Assembly: GCA_012959695.1 (NCBI GenBank)
Contig: DUCS01000006.1
Location: 62,001-126,000, forward strand
Direction of reading: 5' to 3'
From: Cycloclasticus sp.
GTDB taxonomy: Bacteria; Pseudomonadota; Gammaproteobacteria; Methylococcales; Cycloclasticaceae
DNA length: 64,000 bases
A program made the translations under genes and the position numbers. Below, in pieces: positions 35,858 to 45,126 of this stretch. Position 1 is the first letter of the stretch. Every line of letters begins with the position of its first letter. The notes beneath the pieces are model-generated. The model saw only the letters and a program-made list of their open reading frames with translations. It made no database searches and had not been told where the DNA came from.

Positions 35858-37057
35858 GTGGATTTAAATTACAGCCCTGAAGAACAAGCATTTCAACTGG
35901 AAGTGCGAGAGTTTCTGCGTACACATTACCCCAAAGATATTCAAGAAAAGGTGGCTAATGGCATTGCACTAAAAAAGGATGATTATGTCCGTTGGCAGAA
36001 AATACTCTACAAAAAAGGTTGGGTTGCTCCAGGGTGGCCAAAAAAATATGGCGGTACGGGGTGGACGCCTGTTCAAAAATATATTTTTGAAGAAGAATGT
36101 GGTGCAGCCAACTGCTTAAGGCTGGTTGCATTTGGCCTAGTGATGCTTGGCCCCGTTTTATTAGAATTTGGTTCTGAAGAACAAAAGCAGCAGTACCTAC
36201 CGGATATTTTGGAAAGTAACCTGTGGTGGGCTCAAGGCTATTCTGAACCAAACTCCGGTTCTGACTTGGCATCGTTACAAACCAAAGCGGAAAAAGTTGG
36301 CGACCATTACATTGTTAATGGCTCTAAAACATGGACAACACACGGTCACTACGCAGATAAAATCTTCACATTGGTTAGAACAAGCCAAGAAGATAGAAAA
36401 CAAAAAGGCATTAGCTTCTTACTCATCGATATGGATGATCCTGGCGTTACCGTAGATCCAATTATCACTGTTGATGGTATGCACGTGGTTAACCAAGTGT
36501 TTTTTGATAACGTTAAAGTGCCGGTTGAAAACATCGTTGGCAAAGAGGGTGATGGTTGGACAATCGCCAAATACTTATTGCAGCACGAGCGCACAAACAT
36601 CGCTCAAGTGCCACGTTCTAAAACTCAAATTGCACGTTTGAAAGCATTGGCAACAAAGCAACAAAGTAACGGTAAGCCTTTATTAGAAGATGAACGTTTT
36701 AGAAGCAAGATAGCAGAGATTGAAGTTGAGCTGATGGCGCTAGAAATGACCAGTCGTCGTGTGTTATCTAAACTGTCTTCTGGTGCGCCTCCTGGTGCTG
36801 CGTCGTCTTTGCTAAAGGTGAAGGGAACAGAGGTTCAACAAGCCATTACCGCTTTATTAATGGAAGCAGTTGGTTATTACGGTTTCCCTTATATGAAAGA
36901 GGTGATGCTGAATGGTTGGCAAGATGAGCCATCTATTGGCCCTGAAGAGGCAGCTGTGCTCGCACCGCATTATTTTGATTGGCGTAAAACGTCTATCTAC
37001 GGTGGCTCGAATGAAATTCAAAAAAACATTATGGCGAAGGCCGTATTGGGTCTTTAG
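35858..37057 (+). CDS. pimC: pimeloyl-CoA dehydrogenase large subunit-like (PimC)
   Basis: 399 residues, GTG start with AAGGAG upstream. Resembles R. palustris PimC throughout: KKGWVAPGWPKKYGGTGWTP, WWAQGYSEPNSGSDLASL, NGSKTWTTHGHYAD, KGISFLLIDMDDPGVTV and SIYGGSNEIQKNIMAKAVLGL (each quoted in part). Gly382 lies at the short-chain base position. PimCD forms a heteromeric flavoprotein that desaturates pimeloyl-CoA and other dicarboxyl-CoAs. Follows BadI, whose product is pimeloyl-CoA. 23 bp to the small subunit. Confidence 0.92.
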   Translation: MDLNYSPEEQAFQLEVREFLRTHYPKDIQEKVANGIALKKDDYVRWQKILYKKGWVAPGWPKKYGGTGWTPVQKYIFEEECGAANCLRLVAFGLVMLGPVLLEFGSEEQKQQYLPDILESNLWWAQGYSEPNSGSDLASLQTKAEKVGDHYIVNGSKTWTTHGHYADKIFTLVRTSQEDRKQKGISFLLIDMDDPGVTVDPIITVDGMHVVNQVFFDNVKVPVENIVGKEGDGWTIAKYLLQHERTNIAQVPRSKTQIARLKALATKQQSNGKPLLEDERFRSKIAEIEVELMALEMTSRRVLSKLSSGAPPGAASSLLKVKGTEVQQAITALLMEAVGYYGFPYMKEVMLNGWQDEPSIGPEEAAVLAPHYFDWRKTSIYGGSNEIQKNIMAKAVLGL

Positions 37058-37080
37058 GCCATTAGGTAAAAGGGTAAATT

Positions 37081-38208
37081 ATGAACTTAGAATTCACAGA
37101 AGAAATGGTCATGTTGCAAGATGGCTTGAACAAGTTTTTGCAAAATGAATACAATTTTGAAACACGGCAGAAACTGAGCCGAGATGGCATCGGTTACAGT
37201 GAAAGCAATTGGCAGCAATTTGCTGATATGGGCTTATTAGGTGTTCCATTTGAAGAAGAATATGGCGGTTTTGGTTTTGGCCAAACAGGGCTGATTGTCA
37301 TTATGGAAGCCATCGGTAAAGGTTTGGTGGTAGAACCTTACCTCGCCAGCATTATCTTAGGTGGCCAGCTGATTCAACAAGCAGGCTCTGAAGAACAAAA
37401 ACAAGCCTTATTGCCTGCGCTAATTGGTGGCGAACTGAAACTTGCGTTTGCCTACGCAGAACAGCAGTCTCGTTATAACTTGGCCGATGTTGCTTGCACG
37501 GCTGAAAAGCAAGGTGAGCAATACGTTCTAAACGGCCATAAATCAGTCGTTTTTAATGCCGAAACAGCCGATAAAATCATTGTGTCCGCTAGAACAAGTG
37601 GCAACACCATCAGCGAACAAGGCGTTTCATTATTTATTATTGATAAAGCGGCTAATGGTTTAACAGCTAGGCATTACGAAACAGTGGATGGATTGCGTGC
37701 GTCTGATCTGTCTTTTGAAGCGGTGACTGCTGAGGCTGTATTGGGCACAATTGATGAAGCGTTTGCGGTTATTCAAACGGTGATAGATTCAGCAACCGCT
37801 GCTATTTGTGCGGAGGGTGTAGGTGTTATCAATCAACTACGTGAAAAAACCGTTGAGTATCTTAAGACTCGAAAACAGTTTGGGCAACCTTTGGGGAGTT
37901 TCCAAATACTTCAACATCGTAGCGTCGATATGTTTATGGCAGAAGAACAGATGCGTTCATTGGCTTATTTGGCAGCGATACATGCTACTAGTGATGATAA
38001 GGCCGAATGCGTTAAAAGCGTTAGTGCAGCAAAAATATATTTGGGCGATACCCGTTCAATCGTTGCTGAGCAAGCCGCTCAATTACATGGTGGCATTGGC
38101 GTTACCGATGAATTAGACGTGGCGCATTACGTAAAACGACTCACTATGCTTAATGCATTATTTGGTGATCGAGATTTCCAAATGCAGCGCTTTTGCCAAG
38201 TAAGTTAA
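37081..38208 (+). CDS. pimD: pimeloyl-CoA dehydrogenase small subunit-like (PimD)
   Basis: 375 residues. Shares with PimD: YNFETRQKLSRDG, LGVPFEEEYGGFGFG, EALGRSLV-like EAIGKGLVVEPYLAS, LCAEGVG-like ICAEGVG, KTRKQFGQPLGSFQILQHR and LHGGIGVTDELDVAHYVKRLT (in part). The flavin motif is degenerate (FAYAEQQSRYNLADV), as in PimD. Works as the partner of PimC. The operon thus carries ring opening and the first step of dicarboxylate beta-oxidation. Confidence 0.9.
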   Translation: MNLEFTEEMVMLQDGLNKFLQNEYNFETRQKLSRDGIGYSESNWQQFADMGLLGVPFEEEYGGFGFGQTGLIVIMEAIGKGLVVEPYLASIILGGQLIQQAGSEEQKQALLPALIGGELKLAFAYAEQQSRYNLADVACTAEKQGEQYVLNGHKSVVFNAETADKIIVSARTSGNTISEQGVSLFIIDKAANGLTARHYETVDGLRASDLSFEAVTAEAVLGTIDEAFAVIQTVIDSATAAICAEGVGVINQLREKTVEYLKTRKQFGQPLGSFQILQHRSVDMFMAEEQMRSLAYLAAIHATSDDKAECVKSVSAAKIYLGDTRSIVAEQAAQLHGGIGVTDELDVAHYVKRLTMLNALFGDRDFQMQRFCQVS

Positions 38209-38217
38209 GGCGTTAAT

Positions 38218-39246
38218 TTGTTAAAGGAATCTTCATCGCTGGAATACCCATTTCAAACTAAACCAGAATTTGGCAAGTTAATTGAGGTATCCGATGGAAT
38301 ATTTTGGCTGAGAATGCCCATTCCTTTTTCATTAGATCACATCAATTTATGGGTGTTAAAAGATGGTGATGGTTGGGCCCTAATTGACACTGGGTTTTAC
38401 AGTGAAGAGTCTGTGGCACTTTGGGAAAATGTACTAGCAGGCCATTGTCATGGTGCAAAAATAACTAAAATTATCGTCACACATTTCCACCCAGATCACG
38501 TGGGTATGGCAGGTTGGCTTACTAATAAAACGGGCGCGCCCTTACATATGAGTAAGGGTGAGTTTGAAATGTTACATATCGCTTGTCAGCCATTTACTGA
38601 AGAGCAAATAATTACTAGAGGCGGTTTTTATCAGCAGTTTGGTTTAGCTGATGAAACGGTTAACAAGCTATTATCTAGAAAAGGAAGTTATGCTGATGGT
38701 GTTCCCAATGCACCGTTATCGTATCAATGCATGGTCGATGGTGAATCTATTGATATTAATGGTGAGAGTTGGCAATTTAATAACTTTGCTGGCCACAGTC
38801 CAGAACACGTTTGCCTGTTCAATGAACAACGCAATATCCTTATTTCTGGCGATCAAGTCTTGCCGTCTATTTCTCCGAATATCAGTGTGTCATACGCTGC
38901 CCCTGTTTCTGACCCGTTAGCGCACTATTTATCCAGTTTAAGGGCGTTGTCTACATTTCCTGCGGATGCAGTTGTTTTGCCGTCACATGGCCGCGTGTTT
39001 AAAGGCTTACGTGATAGAACGAAGGTATTGATGTCTGGACACCAAGCAGACCTTGAGAAATTACAGGTCTTCTGTCAAACGCCCCGAACAGGGCGTGACG
39101 TAATGGAAGAACTTTTTGGTGATAGATTAAATTTATTCAATATATTCTTAGCCGTTGGTGAAGCATTGGCTCATTTAAACTGCCTAGTAGGGCAGGATAA
39201 GGTGGTTCGCATTGATGCCCCCGTTATTCAGTATCAAACGAAGTAG
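38218..39246 (+). CDS. metallo-beta-lactamase-fold hydrolase
   Basis: 342 residues from a TTG start with AAGG 8 bp upstream; an internal ATG at 38314 would remove the first 32 residues. Metal motif THFHPDH (His89, His91, Asp93, His94), a GHSPEHVCLF metal segment, SGDQVLP and a late SHGRVF histidine. Glyoxalase-II-like core plus a C-terminal helical domain of about 70 residues. Enzymes of this type hydrolyse thioesters, so CoA ester hydrolysis in the ring pathway is plausible but unproven. Confidence 0.87.
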   Translation: MLKESSSLEYPFQTKPEFGKLIEVSDGIFWLRMPIPFSLDHINLWVLKDGDGWALIDTGFYSEESVALWENVLAGHCHGAKITKIIVTHFHPDHVGMAGWLTNKTGAPLHMSKGEFEMLHIACQPFTEEQIITRGGFYQQFGLADETVNKLLSRKGSYADGVPNAPLSYQCMVDGESIDINGESWQFNNFAGHSPEHVCLFNEQRNILISGDQVLPSISPNISVSYAAPVSDPLAHYLSSLRALSTFPADAVVLPSHGRVFKGLRDRTKVLMSGHQADLEKLQVFCQTPRTGRDVMEELFGDRLNLFNIFLAVGEALAHLNCLVGQDKVVRIDAPVIQYQTK

Positions 39247-39266
39247 TTTCAATCGAAGGAGTAAAG

Positions 39267-39692
39267 ATGAGTGACTATGTAAAATATGGCAGCATGAAGG
39301 AAGGGGATAACTTCCTTGATCCGGCACCTGCCTTTGATGTAACAGAGGACGTTGTTGATAAATACATGGCGTCAACAAACGACAATACACCAGCGTTAAA
39401 AGAGCTTAATAGCGATGGTAAACGTATCGCGCCTCCTATGCTTGCCGCTGTTTATGTTATTGATGCGTTGCGTACTAGAGTGGGCCCACCGGGCGGCATT
39501 CACGCCAAACAACAATTTAAATTTCATAGACCTGCTGTTATCGGCGAAACCTTGTTTACATCAGCGGTCGTCCTAAAGATGTACGAACGCAAAGGACGAA
39601 ATTACGTTGAAATGACAACAGAAACAAAAAATCAGCAGGGTGAGTTAATCACAAGCGGCATGATTACACGTATTTGGGGGAAAGAGTCATGA
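39267..39692 (+). CDS. MaoC-like hotdog protein, N-terminal-type partner
   Basis: 141 residues with the FAS1-dehydratase N-type hotdog pattern (AFDVTEDVVDKYMASTNDN, in part; IAPPMLAAVYVIDALR; FKFHRPAVIGETLF). It lacks the Asp-x4-His catalytic pair present in the next gene. Overlaps that gene by 4 bp (ATGA). The arrangement of an inactive and an active hotdog protein side by side matches heteromeric enoyl-CoA hydratases such as ChsH1-ChsH2 in steroid side-chain breakdown. Confidence 0.83.
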   Translation: MSDYVKYGSMKEGDNFLDPAPAFDVTEDVVDKYMASTNDNTPALKELNSDGKRIAPPMLAAVYVIDALRTRVGPPGGIHAKQQFKFHRPAVIGETLFTSAVVLKMYERKGRNYVEMTTETKNQQGELITSGMITRIWGKES

Positions 39693-40117
39693 GTAACGTT
39701 GAATCCCTACAGCAATACAAAGGCCTTTCTGTTGGCGATAATTTGCCGGAACTAATTCAAGCGGTTGATCAGAATATGATTGATGCCTATGCTGACGCTT
39801 CGGGTGACATTAACCCCTTACACATTGACCCTGAGTTTGCAAAAACCACTTTTTTTGGTCGTACCATCGCACATGGCTTACTAACATTAGCTTTTGTATC
39901 ACGCGTATTATCACAATGGAATTGGAACGGCTGGGCCTATGGTGGTGAATTAAATGTCGCTTTTTTAGGGCCTGTTTACCCTGGCGATACCGTTCGTGTC
40001 AGTGGTGAAATAGAATCAATAGAGCACCGAGATGATGGCGTGTATGCGTGTTGTCAGTTAGTGTGCCATTGCGCCGAAAAAGCCGTTGTTAAAGGGTACG
40101 CCATTTGTAAAATTTAA
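39689..40117 (+). CDS. MaoC-like (R)-specific enoyl-CoA hydratase subunit
   Basis: 142 residues from the ATG at 39689, which overlaps the upstream stop; an upstream in-frame ATG at 39674 is less likely. Hydratase-2 motif ASGDINPLHIDPEF with Asp40 and His45 as catalytic pair, then GRTIAHGLLTLAF. Would form a dimer with the preceding hotdog protein and hydrate a 2-enoyl-CoA, probably of a ring or branched acid. Confidence 0.87.
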   Translation: MSNVESLQQYKGLSVGDNLPELIQAVDQNMIDAYADASGDINPLHIDPEFAKTTFFGRTIAHGLLTLAFVSRVLSQWNWNGWAYGGELNVAFLGPVYPGDTVRVSGEIESIEHRDDGVYACCQLVCHCAEKAVVKGYAICKI

Positions 40118-40145
40118 CTCATTGTTAAATCAAAAGAGAAGAGTC

Positions 40146-41525
40146 ATGTCATATATCAAAGAAGGGGCGTTAGCTAAAAAAGATGAGCCTTGTTATCACC
40201 CCATTGAAGTGATGGCTCAAGCAGATATTATTGAACTGCAAGAACAAAAACTACAGCAACAAATGCTGTATCTAAAACAGAACTCTACCTTGTATCAAAA
40301 CAAGTTCGCTGAAGCCGGCATAGCCTTTGATGACATTAAAACCTTAGAAGATTTAGCCACCATTCCATTTACTGTCAAACAAGATTTACGCGACAGTTTG
40401 CAGGCTGAACCACCGTTTGGCCAACATCGCGCTGCTGATTTAAACGACATTATTCAAATGCAAGCATCGTCTGGTACAACGGGTAGCCCAGCCTACGTTG
40501 CGCTAACAGAGAATGACTTACTGATGTGGAATGAGTTAAGCGCACGCGGCTTCTTTGCCTGCGGCGTAAACCCCGGTGACTTTGTGTTGCATGGCTTTTC
40601 TATGAGCAAAGGCTTTGTTGGTGGTATACCTTGCGTGCAAGCACTGCAATATATGGGGGCTATTGATATTCCCGTGGGTGCTGATGGCGGTGTAGACCGT
40701 TTGCTAAGAGCTTGCGCAGACATCAAACCCAGAGTGGTGATTGGTGCCCCCAATTTTTTATTACACGTGGCATCACAAGCAAAAAGTATCCTTGGTATCG
40801 ATGCGAAAGATTTAGGCGTTGAACAATTAGTGGTTGGTGGCGAGCCCGGTGGTGGCATTCCTGCTATACGCGAAGCCCTTGAAGCGGCATGGGGTGCGAA
40901 AGTCTGTGAAATGATGGGTGGTACAGATTTAGGTGTTATTTACTGGGGTGAATGTGACCAGCAAGACGGCATGCACATGATATGTCAGGATCATATCATT
41001 GTTGAACTGATAGACCCTGAAACAGAACAAGTCATTGAATTTACCAAAGGGGCGACAGGCGAACTGGTCTATACCGCGATTGGACGCGAAGCATCACCCG
41101 TAGTTCGTTTTAAAAGCGGCGACCACATTGTCGTTATTGACACCGAATGTGGCTGCGGTCGTACAGGGCCAAAGATACGTTGTTTTGGCCGCACAGATGA
41201 TATGTTAATCGTGCGTGGTATTAATGTATTTCCATCCGCTATTCAAGACCTTGTACTGCAAATGCAGCCCGACACTAACGGTGTGATGCGTGTATGGGCC
41301 GATTTTGAAGGCCACACGACTCAATCTAACCTAAAGGTCATTGTTGAAAGAGGCAGTAACCATAACAACGCACAAGATGCATCCTTAATAGAGAAAATTG
41401 AAACAACTATTAGAAACAGCCTGTCGTTTAAAGCGCAAGTTATTTTAGTGGATGCCAATAGTTTTGAAAAACCCGGCGTCGCCAAGGTTGCTTTAACCCT
41501 GCGCGATGCGCCCAATTTTATTTAA
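40146..41525 (+). CDS. PaaK-type aryl/acyl-CoA ligase
   Basis: 459 residues from the ATG at 40146 (AAGAGAAG upstream). P-loop MQASSGTTGSPAYVALT (about 106-122), MMGGTDLG, and the C-terminal GCGRTGPKIRCFGRTDDMLIVRGINVFPS (in part), which is the PaaK-family signature. PaaK proper activates phenylacetate. The gene sits in the alicyclic operon, so the acid may be a cyclohexane or phenyl-type carboxylate; this is the only ligase of the operon. 28 bp separate it from the hotdog gene. Confidence 0.88.
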   Translation: MSYIKEGALAKKDEPCYHPIEVMAQADIIELQEQKLQQQMLYLKQNSTLYQNKFAEAGIAFDDIKTLEDLATIPFTVKQDLRDSLQAEPPFGQHRAADLNDIIQMQASSGTTGSPAYVALTENDLLMWNELSARGFFACGVNPGDFVLHGFSMSKGFVGGIPCVQALQYMGAIDIPVGADGGVDRLLRACADIKPRVVIGAPNFLLHVASQAKSILGIDAKDLGVEQLVVGGEPGGGIPAIREALEAAWGAKVCEMMGGTDLGVIYWGECDQQDGMHMICQDHIIVELIDPETEQVIEFTKGATGELVYTAIGREASPVVRFKSGDHIVVIDTECGCGRTGPKIRCFGRTDDMLIVRGINVFPSAIQDLVLQMQPDTNGVMRVWADFEGHTTQSNLKVIVERGSNHNNAQDASLIEKIETTIRNSLSFKAQVILVDANSFEKPGVAKVALTLRDAPNFI

Positions 41526-41539
41526 CCAACTGAATAACC

Positions 41540-43150
41540 ATGTCGATTATAAAAACAATAATTAATACGCAGTCTGACAATTTTGTAGAAAACCGAGACT
41601 TTTATTCAGAGCGTATAAAAGATTTACATCAACGCCGTCACCGCGCACACGCTGGTGGCCCTGAAAAAGCGAGGAAGCGTCACACAGAACATCGTGAACA
41701 AATCCTTCCACGGGATCGCATACGTTTAATACTCGACCCAGGCTCTCCTTTTTTAGAATTAGGCGAGTTGGCAGGCGATAATCTACCCGAAGGCACGCAA
41801 GCGGGCGCGAGTATTATCACGGGCATTGGGCTCATCAATAATCGTCAATGCATGATTATCGTTAACGATGCAACGGTGAAAGGTGGAACATACTACCCAA
41901 TGACATGCAAAAAACACGTACGCGCTCAAACCTTTGCAATTCAACATCGCTTACCGTGCGTAACCATGGTGCAAAGCGGTGGCGCATTTTTACCTGAACA
42001 AGAAGGTATCTTTCCAGACGAAGGGATGTTTGGCAGCATTTTTGTCAATCAAATAGAAATGTCAGGGCAGGGAATCCCACAAATTGCCATCGTCATGGGC
42101 TCATCCACAGCTGGTGGCGCGTATATTCCCGCTTTATGTGATGAGATTGTAATTGTTCGCGGTAAAGGATTTATGTACTTAGGCGGCCCACAATTAGTGG
42201 AAGCCGCCACCGGTGAAAAAGTCGGTCACGAAGAGTTAGGTGGTGCTGAAATGCACTGTCGCGATAGTGGCGTAACCGATCACATTGCTGAAGATGACGC
42301 GCATGGTTTGAATATTGTTAGAGACATAGTACGCAATTTAGGCAACCTACCTACTCAGCGGTGGGATGTGGCCGAGTCAGTTGAACCTTTGTACCCAATT
42401 GAAGAGATATATGGCCTGATTAATAAAGACACCAAAGTACCAAATGCCAATCGAGAAATACTGGCGCGTTTGGTCGATGGCAGTAATTTTGATGAATTTA
42501 AGGCAAATTACGGCGACACTTTGATGTGTGGTTTTGCCAAAATACACGGTTTTGAAATTGGTGTTTTGGCCAATAATGGCGTGATGTTTAGTGAGTCCGC
42601 TAAGAAAGGCGCCCACTTTATTAACTTGTGTTGCCAACGAGATATTCCCTTATTATTTATGGCAGATGTACCTGGCTTTATGGTCGGTGAACACGCCGAG
42701 CGTGGCGGCATCGCTAAAGATGGCGCTAAGTTTATTACCGCTATGTGCTCTGCAAAAGTTCCTAAATATACCTTGATCACGGGGGGCTCTTATGGGGCCG
42801 GTTATTTGGCTATGTGTGGCCGACCCTTTAAACCCAATGCCATGCTGTCTTGGCCGTCAGGTCGCTCTGGCATTATGGGGCCAGAACAAGTCGCCAATAC
42901 TTTGGCAACGGTTCGTGAAGATATTTTGAAACGCGAAGGCAAAACGTGGACGGAAGATGAACGCGAAGAATTTAAAGCGCCACATCGGAAACGTTTTGAA
43001 GACTCTGAAGATGCGTATAACTTTGCCTCAAAACTTTGGTATGACGCGGTTATTGATCCGGTCGAGACGCGCGAAACGTTCGCACTGTTACTTGATTTAG
43101 CTGGGCGTTCACCCAAAGTAGACACAAAATTCGGGGTATTTAGACAATGA
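41540..43150 (+). CDS. acyl-CoA carboxylase carboxyltransferase (beta) subunit, MCC/geranyl-CoA carboxylase type
   Basis: 536 residues, normal for the MCC/GCC beta group. HREQILPRDRIRLILDPGSPFLELG (in part), [49 protein letters not shown] and ITGGSYGAGYLAMCGR (oxyanion). A second, separate beta subunit of the MCC type is encoded at 49478. This copy goes with the biotin subunit at 43147, with which it overlaps by 4 bp. Transfers CO2 from biotin to a gamma-methyl of a 3-methyl-2-enoyl-CoA in the known enzymes. The true substrate may be a geranyl-CoA-like or ring-derived compound. Confidence 0.9.
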   Translation: MSIIKTIINTQSDNFVENRDFYSERIKDLHQRRHRAHAGGPEKARKRHTEHREQILPRDRIRLILDPGSPFLELGELAGDNLPEGTQAGASIITGIGLINNRQCMIIVNDATVKGGTYYPMTCKKHVRAQTFAIQHRLPCVTMVQSGGAFLPEQEGIFPDEGMFGSIFVNQIEMSGQGIPQIAIVMGSSTAGGAYIPALCDEIVIVRGKGFMYLGGPQLVEAATGEKVGHEELGGAEMHCRDSGVTDHIAEDDAHGLNIVRDIVRNLGNLPTQRWDVAESVEPLYPIEEIYGLINKDTKVPNANREILARLVDGSNFDEFKANYGDTLMCGFAKIHGFEIGVLANNGVMFSESAKKGAHFINLCCQRDIPLLFMADVPGFMVGEHAERGGIAKDGAKFITAMCSAKVPKYTLITGGSYGAGYLAMCGRPFKPNAMLSWPSGRSGIMGPEQVANTLATVREDILKREGKTWTEDEREEFKAPHRKRFEDSEDAYNFASKLWYDAVIDPVETRETFALLLDLAGRSPKVDTKFGVFRQ

Positions 43151-45126
43151 TTAAACGAATCCTAATAGCGAATCGTGGTGAAATTGCCTGCCGCATTGCC
43201 CGAACCTGCCAAAAACTCGGTATAGAGGCCGTCGCTGTTTATTCAGAGGCCGATAAGAATAGCCGCCACGTTAGAGAAATTGGTCACGCGATTAAACTGG
43301 GTGGTGCCTTAGCATCAGACAGTTATTTAGATATTAATAAAGTGATTACTGCTGCAAAACAAACCGCCTGCGATGCCATCCACCCCGGCTATGGTTTTCT
43401 ATCTGAAAACCCAGATTTTGCTGATGCGATAGAAGCCGCTGGTTTGATATTTATTGGCCCGCGCGCCGATAGTTTACGGCGCTTTGGTGATAAATCTGCT
43501 GCTAAAAAAGAAGCCACAAACGCCAATGTTAATGTCATACCGGGCAGTGAAGGAAAACTATCAGACCCAGCGAAAATTGCCGAGTGTGTTAAAAGCATGG
43601 CCTTACCTGTGATGTTAAAAGCGGCCGCAGGTGGCGGTGGTAAAGGCATGCGCGTGTTGAATAATTTGGACAATTTAGAAGCTGATATAGAATCGGCCAT
43701 GAGTGAAGGGTTGCGCGCGTTCTCCGACGATGCTTTATTAGTAGAACAATGTATTAATAACGCACGCCATGTCGAGGTGCAAATAGCCGGTGATGGTGAA
43801 GGTAATGTTGTGCATTTGTTTGAAAGGGAATGCTCTTTGCAGCGGCGCCATCAAAAAGTGGTGGAAGAAGCCCCTGCTGTTTTCCTAAATGCATCGCTAC
43901 GCGAATCGTTGTTGTCAGCCGCGTGTCGTTTAGGTGAACAAATACAATACCGGGGTTTAGGCACAGTAGAATTTTTGGTGCTAGGCGAGGAGTATTATTT
44001 CTTAGAAGTAAACCCGCGCTTACAAGTTGAGCACCCCGTAACAGAAAGCATAACGGGGCTTGATTTAGTCGAATTACAAATTAGTATTGCAAACGGTAAT
44101 GGCTTTGGTTTTGCACAAAGTGACGTAACATCGAATGGGCATGCCATTGAAGTACGCTTATATGCAGAGTCACCGGCACAAAATTTTATGCCCTCTACCG
44201 GCACAATAGACACGATTGTCTTCCCAAAACACCTACGCGTTGAAACAGGTGTGGACAGCGGTGATGATGTGTCATCTTACTACGACCCGATGATGGCTAA
44301 ATTGATTGCCACAGGCGCAACACGCAATCAGGCATTAGAACGTTTACAGCAAGGGTTAACCGACACAGCCGTGTTGGGTCTGGATAACAATCGTCACTTC
44401 TTACAAGCGTTGCTGGCGAATGCCGATGTGCAGGCGGATACCATTGATACGGGGACGTTAGATCGTTGGCTGCCAGATTATGCTGAAACAATAGATGAGG
44501 CGTTAGCCGACAGGCAGGCTGCGATAGCCGCTGCACTATGGATGCGTCAATACCGTGAAGTGGGCAGCAAAAACCCTTGGAAACGCACAGAAGTATTTAG
44601 CCAATGGGCACTCAGTTCACTGGTGGATACACCCATACACACCGTGGTGCTAAAGCACACTGAGGCAGAGTGGAATATTGCCTTTTTAAGTGTCGATGGC
44701 GAAAGCCAGGTCTCTCTTAATGTGAATGATAAACCCTATCAGGTAGCTTTAAAGGCCGTAGGTAATAGCGCCTATCTTGCGCAGTTTGATGACCTTCGTT
44801 TGCCGATAACGGCCGTTGCCCATAAAGAGGTGATTTATACGCAATCATTGTCGCAGCAAATAACGTTTGAAGTTAACCCTGTGGTGAGCGATAAACTCGG
44901 CGAGTCAGAAGGGCATAACAATATTGTCGCGCCGATGATGGGTGAAATTATTAAAGTACACGTTAAAGAAGGTGACGAAGTGGAAGCAGGGCAACTACTG
45001 ATTGTTATGGAATCGATGAAGATGCAGTTACAAATTGAAGCCATTGACGCCGGTACAGTGACTAATATTTATTGTAAAGCAGGGTACAACGTTGCCCGTG
45101 GTGCGGTGGTCGTCGATGTCGAATAG
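43147..45126 (+). CDS. acyl-CoA carboxylase biotin-carboxylase/biotin-carrier (alpha) subunit
   Basis: 659 residues: ATP-grasp biotin carboxylase (IANRGEIACRIARTCQ, GGGGKGMRVL, FLEVNPRLQVEHPVTE) followed by a linker and a C-terminal biotinyl domain with MESMKMQLQIEA, where the lysine takes biotin. Ser replaces the Ala of the usual EAMKM motif; the alpha subunit at 47457 has EAMKM. Paired with the beta subunit at 41540. Overlaps the thiolase-like gene by 11 bp if that begins at 45116. Confidence 0.92.
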   Translation: MIKRILIANRGEIACRIARTCQKLGIEAVAVYSEADKNSRHVREIGHAIKLGGALASDSYLDINKVITAAKQTACDAIHPGYGFLSENPDFADAIEAAGLIFIGPRADSLRRFGDKSAAKKEATNANVNVIPGSEGKLSDPAKIAECVKSMALPVMLKAAAGGGGKGMRVLNNLDNLEADIESAMSEGLRAFSDDALLVEQCINNARHVEVQIAGDGEGNVVHLFERECSLQRRHQKVVEEAPAVFLNASLRESLLSAACRLGEQIQYRGLGTVEFLVLGEEYYFLEVNPRLQVEHPVTESITGLDLVELQISIANGNGFGFAQSDVTSNGHAIEVRLYAESPAQNFMPSTGTIDTIVFPKHLRVETGVDSGDDVSSYYDPMMAKLIATGATRNQALERLQQGLTDTAVLGLDNNRHFLQALLANADVQADTIDTGTLDRWLPDYAETIDEALADRQAAIAAALWMRQYREVGSKNPWKRTEVFSQWALSSLVDTPIHTVVLKHTEAEWNIAFLSVDGESQVSLNVNDKPYQVALKAVGNSAYLAQFDDLRLPITAVAHKEVIYTQSLSQQITFEVNPVVSDKLGESEGHNNIVAPMMGEIIKVHVKEGDEVEAGQLLIVMESMKMQLQIEAIDAGTVTNIYCKAGYNVARGAVVVDVE